Positions 8,702 through 16,241 of a stretch of DNA of 41,456 nucleotides are shown here, one piece after another. Below the pieces are notes generated by a model that was not told where the DNA came from, did not search any database, and saw only the letters and a program-made list of their open reading frames with translations. The position numbers and the translations under genes are program-made. Every line of letters starts with the position of its first letter. Positions within the stretch are counted from its first letter, which is position 1. This DNA is from Eubacteriaceae bacterium (GTDB lineage: Bacteria > Bacillota > Clostridia > Eubacteriales > Anaerofustaceae), in the NCBI GenBank assembly GCA_012727485.1, contig JAAYHF010000154.1:1-41456 (forward strand). Direction: 5' to 3'.

Positions 8702-11700
8702 ATGGTATATCGGGTTTTTGTCGAAAAAAGAGGGGATCTGGCCGTGGAGGCGAAAAGCCTCACCGAGGAAATAAGGACATTCCTCGGGATCACCGCCCTT
8801 GAAAAAGTCCGCCTTGTGAACCGTTACGATGCCCAAGGGCTGACAAAGGAGCTTTTTGATAAATGCGTCACCACGGTTTTTGCGGAAATGCAGGTGGACG
8901 ATTATTATTTTGAGCTGGAAAGCGAAGGGGCCTGCGCCGCCTTTGCCGTGGAATACCTCCCGGGGCAATACGACCAAAGGGCGGACAGCGCCGCCCAGTG
9001 TATTCAGATAATCTCCGTGACCGAGCGGCCCATAGTCAAAACCGCCAAGGTCTATTTACTTTACGGCAAATTGACCGAGGGGGACATTGCGGCGATACAA
9101 AAACACCTGATTAACCCCGTGGACAGCCGTCTGGCTTCCATGGAGCTTCCCGAAACCTTGGAGAGCGTCTACGACACCCCCGAAGCGGTGGAAATAATAG
9201 AGGGCTTCACAAACTTTGACGAGGCGGATCTCAAGGAATTCATAAAGAGCCGTTCCCTCGCCATGGACGAGGACGATCTGCGCCTTTGCAGAGATCATTT
9301 CAAGGCGGAGGGGAGAAACCCCACCATAACCGAGATAAAGGTGATAGACACCTATTGGTCTGACCATTGCCGCCACACCACCTTCAACACCCGCATAGAC
9401 GAGATTATCTTCGAGGACGAGAAGGTAAACGAGGCCTATAAGGATTATCTCGCCACCCGAGAGCAATTAAACAGAACAAAACCCATATGCCTTATGGATA
9501 TGGGAACGATAGTGGCTAAATTCTTGGCCGCCGAGGGCAAGCTGAAAAATTTGGACGAGAGCGAGGAGATAAACGCCTGCACCGTCAAAATAAAGGTTAA
9601 TACGCAAAACGGGCAGGAGGACTGGCTTCTTCTTTTCAAGAACGAAACCCATAACCACCCCACCGAGATCGAACCCTTCGGCGGGGCGGCCACCTGCATA
9701 GGCGGGGCGATAAGGGATCCGCTTTCGGGCAGGAGCTATGTTTACGCCGCCATGAGGGTGACGGGGGCGGCTGACCCCCTGGCCCCCCTCGAGCAGACCC
9801 TTGCGGGGAAGCTCCCCCAAAGAAAGATAGTCACCTCCGCCGCCGCCGGTTATTCGTCCTACGGAAATCAGATAGGCCTCGCCACGGGGATAGTCGATGA
9901 GGTTTACCACCCGGGCTACATGGCTAAGCACATGGAAGTGGGCGCTGTTATAGGCGCCGCACCCGCAAAGAATGTTCGCAGGGAAGCCCCCGCCCCGGGG
10001 GACAAGGTAATTCTTTTGGGAGGACGCACCGGGCGGGACGGCATAGGCGGGGCTTCAGGTTCTTCCAAGGCCCACACCGCCCTATCCCTCGAAAACTGCG
10101 GTGCGGAAGTACAAAAAGGCAACGCCCCGGAGGAAAGAAAGCTCCAAAGGCTTTTCCGCAATCCCGCCGCTTCCCTGATGATAAAGCGCTGTAACGACTT
10201 CGGCGCAGGGGGAGTGAGCGTGGCGATCGGGGAACTTTCCGCGGGAGTCAAGATAGACTTGGACAAGGTCACGAAGAAATACGAGGGGCTGGACGGCACG
10301 GAACTTGCCATAAGCGAATCCCAGGAGAGAATGGCCGTGGTGGTTTCCCCCGAAGATGCGGATAAATTCATCGCCTTGGCGGACGGCGAAAATCTGGAGG
10401 CCACGGTGGTGGCGCAGATCACCGACGAGGGCAGAATGGTGATGGATTGGCGGGGAAGCAGGATAGTTGACCTTTCGAGGGAATTTTTGGACACCAACGG
10501 CGCCCCCAAGCACATTTCCATAAAGGTCGCCTCCCCCAAGATAGCAGACAAAAAACAACAAAAAAGCTTTGCCGCCGCTTATCTCGAATTGGCGGGGGAT
10601 TTGAATATCTGCTCCAAACGGGGGCTTTCGGAAAGATTCGACTCCAACATAGGGGCGGGAACTGTACTCATGCCCTTCGGCGGGAAATATCAGAAAACGC
10701 CCATTCAGGCGATGGTGCATAAAATCGCCTTGGAAAAGGGAGATACGGACACGGTTTCCCTGATGAGCTACGGCTTTAACCCGGTCATCTCCGAGTGCGA
10801 CCCCTTCAGCGGCGCATTTTTGGCGGTGACGGAGTCCATTATGAAGCTTGCGGCCACCGGGGCGGATCTGAAGGACACGTATCTGACATTCCAAGAATAT
10901 TTCGGCAAGCCCGGGAGCGATCCCTACAAATGGGGCAAGCCCGCCGCCGCCCTTTTGGGAGCTTTTTCGGCGCAAAAGCAGTTTGAGATAGCCGCAATAG
11001 GGGGAAAGGATTCCATGAGCGGCAGTTTCGAGGATTTGGATGTGCCTTCCACCCTCATTTCCTTTGCGGTCACCACCCAAAGGGCAAAGGATATAATCTC
11101 CCCTGAATTCAAGGAGACGGGAAGCAGTGTTATATGGCTGAAACCCGAGCTGGATAAATACGGACTGCCCCTGATCGAAGGGGCGAAGGCCCTTTGCGAT
11201 AAGGCCTGCAACCTCATGAGGAAGGGGAAGGTCTTGAGCGCCTATGCCCCGGGAGTCGGCGGGGCGGCGGAGGCGGTGATGAAAATGTGTTTCGGCAATA
11301 TGAGGGGCTTTGAATTTAACCCCGATATACCCGCCGAAAAGCTTTTCGAGAGGGGCTACGGCTCTTTGATATTGGAATTAAAGGGCGAAATGGATTTGTC
11401 CGAATTCGCTCGGGGGGCTTACAAGGCGGAAGCTTTGGGGCGCACCTGCGAGAGAAGGGCTTTGATATATGGGGAGTTTTCCGTGGCTTTAAGCGAAGTG
11501 CTTGATAAATACGAGGGCAAGCTGGAGAGCGTTTACCCCTGCAATATAGATTATCCCGAAAAGGCGGCAGTGAATTACAACTACAACGCCGAAAAGCGGG
11601 CGGTATGCTCTGCGGCGGGCAAAATAGCCGCGCCGAGGGTGCTTATACCCGTTTTCCCGGGAACAAACTGCGAATACGATTCCGCCAAGGCCTTTGAAGC

Positions 11701-12427
11701 GGCGGGGGCGAAGGCCGAAATATTCGTGATAAACAACCTTAGCGGGGCTAAGATGGCAGAAAGCGTGAACAGCTTCGCCCAAAAGATAGCCGCCTCCCAA
11801 ATAATAATGATTCCCGGGGGCTTTTCCGGGGGAGACGAGCCTGAGGGCAGCGGCAAATTCATAACCGCCTTCTTCCGCAATCCCATTATCGCCGATGCGG
11901 TGAACGATTTGATGAAAAACCGCGACGGGCTTATGCTGGGAATATGCAACGGCTTCCAAGCGCTGATAAAATTGGGCTTGGTTCCCTTCGGAGAGATAAT
12001 CGACGCCGACGAAAACTGCCCCACATTAACCTTCAACTCCATAGGCCGCCACCAATCAAAATTGGTGGATACGAGGATAGCTTCCAATAAATCCCCCTGG
12101 CTGAGCAAAACCAAACCGGGAGAGATTTATACCGTACCCATTTCCCACGGGGAGGGCCGCTTCATCATCTCCGACGAGCTTCTTGCGGATTTGGCCGCCA
12201 ACGGACAGATAGCCACCCAATATGTGAACAAATCCGGGGAAGCCACCTACGAGATACAATACAATCCCAACGGCTCCATGGCCGCCATAGAGGGAATAAC
12301 CTCCCCCGACGGCAGGATTTTGGGCAAAATGTGCCACACCGAACGCACGGGAGTGAACCTGCTCAAGAATGTGCCGGGAAGATACGATATGGGGCTGTTT
12401 GAAGGGGCGGTGGAGTATTTCGGATAA
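8702..12427 (+). CDS. purL: one-chain FGAM synthase PurL (PurS-PurL-PurQ type)
   Basis: Converts FGAR and glutamine to FGAM. At 1241 residues it carries the PurS-like N-terminal part, two AIRS-like catalytic halves and a C-terminal class I glutaminase. Landmarks are TYWSDHCRHTTF (about 219-230), KNETHNHPTEIEPFGGAATC (about 313-332), the FPGTNCEYD start of the glutaminase, its nucleophile Cys1082 in GICNGFQ, and the SHGEGRF motif with the catalytic His. Many Firmicutes instead split this into purS, purQ and purL. The fused form occurs in some clostridia and in proteobacteria. It is the last gene of the operon. Confidence 0.96.
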   Translation: MVYRVFVEKRGDLAVEAKSLTEEIRTFLGITALEKVRLVNRYDAQGLTKELFDKCVTTVFAEMQVDDYYFELESEGACAAFAVEYLPGQYDQRADSAAQCIQIISVTERPIVKTAKVYLLYGKLTEGDIAAIQKHLINPVDSRLASMELPETLESVYDTPEAVEIIEGFTNFDEADLKEFIKSRSLAMDEDDLRLCRDHFKAEGRNPTITEIKVIDTYWSDHCRHTTFNTRIDEIIFEDEKVNEAYKDYLATREQLNRTKPICLMDMGTIVAKFLAAEGKLKNLDESEEINACTVKIKVNTQNGQEDWLLLFKNETHNHPTEIEPFGGAATCIGGAIRDPLSGRSYVYAAMRVTGAADPLAPLEQTLAGKLPQRKIVTSAAAGYSSYGNQIGLATGIVDEVYHPGYMAKHMEVGAVIGAAPAKNVRREAPAPGDKVILLGGRTGRDGIGGASGSSKAHTALSLENCGAEVQKGNAPEERKLQRLFRNPAASLMIKRCNDFGAGGVSVAIGELSAGVKIDLDKVTKKYEGLDGTELAISESQERMAVVVSPEDADKFIALADGENLEATVVAQITDEGRMVMDWRGSRIVDLSREFLDTNGAPKHISIKVASPKIADKKQQKSFAAAYLELAGDLNICSKRGLSERFDSNIGAGTVLMPFGGKYQKTPIQAMVHKIALEKGDTDTVSLMSYGFNPVISECDPFSGAFLAVTESIMKLAATGADLKDTYLTFQEYFGKPGSDPYKWGKPAAALLGAFSAQKQFEIAAIGGKDSMSGSFEDLDVPSTLISFAVTTQRAKDIISPEFKETGSSVIWLKPELDKYGLPLIEGAKALCDKACNLMRKGKVLSAYAPGVGGAAEAVMKMCFGNMRGFEFNPDIPAEKLFERGYGSLILELKGEMDLSEFARGAYKAEALGRTCERRALIYGEFSVALSEVLDKYEGKLESVYPCNIDYPEKAAVNYNYNAEKRAVCSAAGKIAAPRVLIPVFPGTNCEYDSAKAFEAAGAKAEIFVINNLSGAKMAESVNSFAQKIAASQIIMIPGGFSGGDEPEGSGKFITAFFRNPIIADAVNDLMKNRDGLMLGICNGFQALIKLGLVPFGEIIDADENCPTLTFNSIGRHQSKLVDTRIASNKSPWLSKTKPGEIYTVPISHGEGRFIISDELLADLAANGQIATQYVNKSGEATYEIQYNPNGSMAAIEGITSPDGRILGKMCHTERTGVNLLKNVPGRYDMGLFEGAVEYFG

Positions 12428-12584
12428 AGTCGATCGGGATTCGGGGTTTGACTTGACCTGCTTTTAAAGGTCTGCTCTTTTGCTTTGGGGTTTCCTTGTA
12501 TTTTAAGGTTTTCCTCCGGGCTTCCCCCCGAGCATTACCTTTATACCTTCAAGGGAAGAAACGATATTTAAGGTTAAAACATAA

Positions 12585-12640
12585 AAACCGCCCCTCGAAA
12601 GGGGATAACGCATCCTTTCGAAGGGCGGTTTGCTTTTTTT
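12585..12640 (+). terminator. terminator of the purine operon
   Basis: An 18-position stem with one mismatch (12585-12602 with 12614-12631) is followed by a seven-T run (12634-12640). It lies 157 bp after the purL stop. This is the clearest intrinsic terminator in the window. Confidence 0.9.
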
Positions 12641-13448
12641 GCGGCGCGGGGTTTTAACGGTTATAACGGAGAAAACGGCGTTAGGAAATTTGGCTTTTTC
12701 AGGGTTTTTTTGGAGGTGTGGGAGTAAGATTGACGGCAAAACAGCCGTTCGGCAAAGCCGAAAAAAACAACTTCGGCGAATAGGTAGAGCATATAAAGGT
12801 TAAACCCACCCAAAGTTAAACACATTCGGCTTCGCCGATTTCAATACCCGGCTAAAATATTCTTGTTAAGCATAAAGAAGCCATAGCTAAAAAGGAGAAA
12901 ACCCCACCCAAGCATAACCCAACCACACCCCGTAAATTCACCTCCGTTGATTTCAAAAAGCGGCAGAATTTAAAAAGAGAAAAAAGGGCATTTACCCGTC
13001 TTAAGTTGTTCCTTCTTAGTTTTACAAAGCAGTCATAGATAAAAAGGCGAAACCCCCACACAAGCATAAAACACCACTATAAAAAAACGGCAAAGCAAAA
13101 AAATCAACTTAGCCGAAACTACTTTAAGCGGCTTTTACTCAAAGCAGAATATACCAACATCAACCCATGAATTCAGCTACGCCGCACAAGCATAAATAAC
13201 AGCTATAAACCCACCCAAAGAAACTATATTCAACCTCGCTGTTTTAAAAAAGCGTAGACTTCAAAAGTCAAAACATGGGCATTAACCTGCCTTAAATTTT
13301 CTTGTTAAGGTTATAAAGAAGCCATAATTAATAAAACTGTGCAAAAATGGCGGAGGTTACGGTCTTTTGGGCTTTTGAGGGGGGTAGTGTTTTGGGGTTT
13401 TGTGGGGGATTTAATCAGATGTAGGCACGCCTTATGGACAAAACACCA
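12641..13448. repeat. intergenic region with dispersed CCCACCCAAGCATAA repeats
   Basis: No gene is seen. The stretch contains repeated words, such as CCCACCCAAGCATAA near 12900 and a variant near 13050, and CGCCGCACAAGCATAAATAAC near 13183. The block 13085-13410 recurs, diverged but clearly recognisable, at 15630-15950 in the same orientation, on the other side of the L25 cassette. These look like members of an intergenic repeat family rather than decayed genes. Confidence 0.75.
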
Positions 13449-13495
13449 AAAGCCCGTGAACACCGAGATCGTCGGTATTCACGGGCTTTTTTATT
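13449..13495 (+). terminator. bidirectional terminator left of the L25 cassette
   Basis: A 13 bp stem (13449-13461 with 13479-13491) continues inward with ACCGA/TCGGT. It has A-rich 5' and T-rich 3' flanks, so it can work on both strands. It lies between the purine side and the converging minus-strand gene at 13649. Confidence 0.7.
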
Positions 13496-13499
13496 ATAC

Positions 13500-13558
13500 A
13501 GTCTCTACTAACTTTACCAACCCAAATCGAATTGCTCGATTATTGCAGAGACTTTTTT
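13500..13558 (+). terminator. second hairpin with T-run
   Basis: AGTCTCT (13500-13506) pairs with AGAGACT (13547-13553) around a nested ATCGA/TCGAT pair and is followed by six T. A further 10 bp inverted repeat (13607-13616 with 13632-13641) sits directly at the 3' end of the next gene but lacks a T-tract. Confidence 0.5.
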
Positions 13559-13648
13559 GTGAATCGATGCTGCCATTGCTTTCATCCACAGAAACGATGA
13601 GGTTTTGAGCAGACCCAACGGTTCAATCGACGGGTCTGCTCATTCCAC

Positions 13649-14419
13649 TTATTGTGGAAAGCGGTTTATCTCACAGAAATATTGATAGAACTCGTGAATG
13701 AGCGTCTCTTCTTCGGTGTCCTGGAACACCTTCTTCATGGCAAGCAGGATTTGATGCATCGTGCTGTTTGGTAAGTATTTGAACACCGTGTTCCCCCAGC
13801 GTGGGAGGGGATCGCTGCAATCGAAATAATCCCAATACAGCATCGTGCTGTTTGGATTCAAACGCACTTTGTACTTATCGTGACATTCTACCATTCCGTC
13901 TTTGCACATATATCCCCCAAAACCATCCTTTACCATAAAGGCGCCCAAGATCCGGCGCTCTTTCTCTGAGGTATTAGGGGGGCATCCGGTCAACAGGCAG
14001 GCGGAATTAGGCATCAGCTTGCTTGGAATACGCGGCTTTCCCTTAGAAATGCCGCTTAAATAACATCCGGTCGATATAGCGTCAGATGAAAAAACTTCAT
14101 CCAGGTCGTTCAGATCGATATGAAAGGCTGCTTGAGAGTTTGGCGTGATTTTCAAAGTGTAAAGTCTCTGGTGGCGCTCCTGTTCTTCCTGAAGCGCTTG
14201 TTTCTGTGCGACCTCCGCCTCCAACCGCTTGTTGTTTATTTCATTGATTTTATTTTGAGCAGACTTGTTTTTAAGGGTCAGAAAGTTGGCAAAAGCATCT
14301 GGATAGATGAATTTTTTATCTCCTTGAGGAAAAGAGACGGTAACGATATTGCCAGAGCAATCTGTTATGATCCCCTGTCCGAAGACTTTGTGTCCGACCA
14401 CTTTTTCGACTAACTGCAT
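13649..14419 (-). CDS. conserved-looking hypothetical protein
   Basis: I do not recognise this 256-residue protein. The start at 14419 has AAAGGA upstream on its strand. A longer frame to 14485 lacks such a site. The N-terminal 50 residues (VVGHKVFGQGIITDCSG, then SFPQGDKKFIYPDAF) look like a small beta-barrel with a following helix. Residues about 55-90 are Lys/Glu/Gln-rich and probably coiled-coil (EAEVAQKQALQEEQERHQ). The C-terminal part has scattered Cys and aromatic residues but no clear catalytic motif. It lies downstream of the L25 gene on the same strand. Its base composition is visibly more AT-rich than the purine genes, which suggests a separate origin for this cassette. Confidence 0.7.
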   Translation of the reverse strand: MQLVEKVVGHKVFGQGIITDCSGNIVTVSFPQGDKKFIYPDAFANFLTLKNKSAQNKINEINNKRLEAEVAQKQALQEEQERHQRLYTLKITPNSQAAFHIDLNDLDEVFSSDAISTGCYLSGISKGKPRIPSKLMPNSACLLTGCPPNTSEKERRILGAFMVKDGFGGYMCKDGMVECHDKYKVRLNPNSTMLYWDYFDCSDPLPRWGNTVFKYLPNSTMHQILLAMKKVFQDTEEETLIHEFYQYFCEINRFPQ

Positions 14420-14495
14420 TTTATATTTCCTTTCCACAACAAAAAGTGCTTTCCCCGCCCGCACCAATGAGGTGCGCCAGCCCAAGCCCTTTTTA

Positions 14496-14572
14496 ACGGT
14501 ATAAAACTATGCGCCAAGATTCTCCTTGGGGCTTCTCCGCAGCGAATTGCGCTGTGGCGCAATTTATACCGT
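14496..14572 (-). other. large branched inverted repeat between L25 gene and 13649 gene
   Basis: A 10 bp outer stem (14496-14505 with 14563-14572) and a 6 bp inner stem (14511-14516 with 14555-14560) enclose a further hairpin (CAGCG/CGCTG, 14540-14554). A separate GCACC/GGTGC hairpin lies at 14461-14475. The fold has the look of a structured RNA element or a small miniature mobile element in the spacer of the two genes. Confidence 0.45.
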
Positions 14573-14610
14573 AGGCATACTCATTTTGCCCCAAAAAGCA
14601 CCATACCATT

Positions 14611-15198
14611 TTATTCGGTTTTGGACGCTTCATCATCGATTTCAAGAGTTTCCACCGGCTTACGGGTATCGGCAATAGAAAGCACCGTAGTATCTAGCGG
14701 GTTCAGAATTTCAATATTAGGGTTTTTTGCAATGTCGAGATCGCTGATCCTGATACTGGACCCCACCTTCATCCCTTCAAGATCAATTTCTATTCTATCA
14801 ATGAGATGGGACGGAAGCGCCCGATATGAAATATCGGACTGCGGCTGCTGGACCATGCCCGATACCCTGTCTCTGTTCACAAGCACGATTCTTGCCGTGC
14901 TTGTAACGATTTCCCCAGCCAACAGCATTTGAAAACTCAAATGCTCCAGCTCGTCTGTCGCCGGTTTATAAGTGGCTTCCCGCAACAATGCCGTGAACCT
15001 TTTGTCACCAATCACCAATTCGGCTTTACTTCCTGTAGAATTGGATTTTAAGAAACGGGTGGCTTCTGCCCCAGAAAACTGAATGCTCAAAGACTTTTCG
15101 AGGTCTTTGCCATATAAGACACCGGGAATGGTTCCTTTTCTTCTCAGTTGTTTGGGCTTTAATCCCGTATTTCGGTTTTCCGCATTCAAAGTAAACAT
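14611..15198 (-). CDS. rplY: 50S ribosomal protein L25 / general stress protein Ctc
   Basis: Binds 5S rRNA in the 50S subunit. The 195-residue length fits the two-domain Ctc form. The L25 domain (about 1-95) shows RNTGLKPKQLRRKGTIPGVLYGKD at its start. The beta-rich TL5/Ctc C-terminal domain (about 100-185) contains HLIDRIEIDLEGMKVG. Three ATG codons in a row lie at 15204, 15201 and 15198. The last leaves 7 bases to the AAGGAG site and is preferred. Promoter TTGCAT-N16-TATACT lies upstream. The gene is in a low-GC cassette between repeat copies. Confidence 0.93.
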   Translation of the reverse strand: MFTLNAENRNTGLKPKQLRRKGTIPGVLYGKDLEKSLSIQFSGAEATRFLKSNSTGSKAELVIGDKRFTALLREATYKPATDELEHLSFQMLLAGEIVTSTARIVLVNRDRVSGMVQQPQSDISYRALPSHLIDRIEIDLEGMKVGSSIRISDLDIAKNPNIEILNPLDTTVLSIADTRKPVETLEIDDEASKTE

Positions 15199-15290
15199 CA
15201 TCATTCTCCTTTTCTCAGTCTGCAAGGTCTCTTCATTTTTGCTGTGAATTCTTACTAAATTCTCAACGGTATGACATGCAACTATATACT

Positions 15291-15318
15291 AGTATAACAC
15301 AATAAAAAAATAATGCAA
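15291..15318 (-). promoter_or_regulatory. promoter of the L25 gene
   Basis: On the minus strand TTGCAT (15318-15313), a 16 bp spacer and TATACT (15296-15291) form a good promoter about 90 bp upstream of the L25 start. Confidence 0.6.
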
Positions 15319-15325
15319 GTTTTGA

Positions 15326-15535
15326 TTGACAACAACGTATTATATGGTGTATTATATAAAATTATTTTTTATTCGACTGAACTATTTGACAACAACCATT
15401 GAGTGGGGTAAGGATTGTGTACAACAACATCGTCGCAATACCGCAAGAGGAAAAGCCAATCACGGCAAGTGCAAATGGAAAAACAGCTTAGAAAGGAAAG
15501 CGGCGTGAACTTCAAGGGGTTCACGCCAATTTTTT
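15326..15535 (+). other. short divergent transcription unit, possible small RNA or peptide
   Basis: TTGACA (15326-15331), an 18 bp spacer and TATTAT (15350-15355) form a promoter pointing away from the L25 gene. A terminator lies only about 150 bp later. Within it a 24-codon frame (GTG 15417 to TAG 15491) could encode a small peptide, and a 10-codon frame starts inside the terminator stem after AAAGGA. TTGACAACAAC occurs twice (15326 and 15386). The unit could be a small RNA, a leader remnant or a truncated gene. Confidence 0.4.
15502..15535 (+). terminator. terminator of the short divergent unit
   Basis: A perfect 9 bp stem (15502-15510 with 15519-15527), an 8 nt loop and a T6 run (15530-15535). 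Confidence 0.75.
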
Positions 15536-15559
15536 AGGCATTGGGAATTTGTCTGTAAG

Positions 15560-16092
15560 GAGTGTGTTCCGAGGTTCTTAAAAAAGCAAACCCCCACCCA
15601 AGCATAATAACCCAACCATAAACAAACACAGCAAAGCAAAAAAATCAACTTAGTCTGAAACTACTTTAAGCGGCTTTTACCCAAAGCAAAATATACCAAC
15701 ATCACCCCATATATTCAGCTACGCCGCACAAGCATAAATAACAGCTATAAACCCACCCAAATTTAAACATTTCAGCTTCACTGATTGGTATTTACCCGCC
15801 TTAAATGTTTCTTGTTAAGTTTATAAAGAAGCCATAATTAAGAAAACGGCAAAAAGAGCGGAAATTTCAGTCTTTTTGGCTTTTGAGGGCTGTTAAGGGG
15901 TGTTTTATTGTTTTGAGGTTATGTGGGGGATTTATTCAGAAGTTCCTTAAAAAAGCAAACCCCCACCCAAGCATAATAACCCAACCGCCCCCATAAATTC
16001 AGCTACGCCGTACAAGCATAAATAAAAGCTTAAACCCACCCAAAGCCAAACAAGCGACTTCCCCCCAAAGAAAATAACCCAACCGCACCAAA
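15560..16092. repeat. second block of the intergenic repeat family
   Basis: 15630-15950 is a diverged direct copy of 13085-13410. Shared words include ACTACTTTAAGCGGCTTTTAC, the CGCCGCACAAGCATAAATAAC block, and TATAAAGAAGCCATAATTAA. Further ACCCCCACCCAAGCATAATAAC copies begin near 15589 and 15957. No gene is seen in 15536-16241. Confidence 0.8.
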
Positions 16093-16161
16093 CAAATTCA
16101 GCAAAGCTGAATTTGCAAAGCAATAGAATTCAAAGGGTTTACCCTTTGAATTCTATTGCTT
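16093..16161 (+). terminator. two long perfect hairpins
   Basis: The first is a 10 bp stem with AAA loop (16093-16115). The second is a 21 bp perfect inverted repeat (16118-16138 with 16141-16161) with only two unpaired bases. The strand continues into a T-rich run (16163-16174). They close the repeat block and lie immediately before the promoter of the next gene. Confidence 0.6.
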
Positions 16162-16162
16162 A

Positions 16163-16191
16163 TTTACTTTTTTTGGATTATCCGCTATAAT
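16163..16191 (+). promoter_or_regulatory. promoter of the corrinoid activator gene
   Basis: TTTACT (16163-16168), a 17 bp spacer and TATAAT (16186-16191) lie about 50 bp upstream of the start codon. Confidence 0.6.
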
Positions 16192-16241
16192 TACAATCGG
16201 TCAATGAAATAATACACAATTTTAATATTACGGAGGGTTCA

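Noticed and set aside
13607-13641. Terminator of the 13649 gene
   Set aside because: The 10 bp stem is good, but on the minus strand it is followed by AAAACC, not a T-tract.
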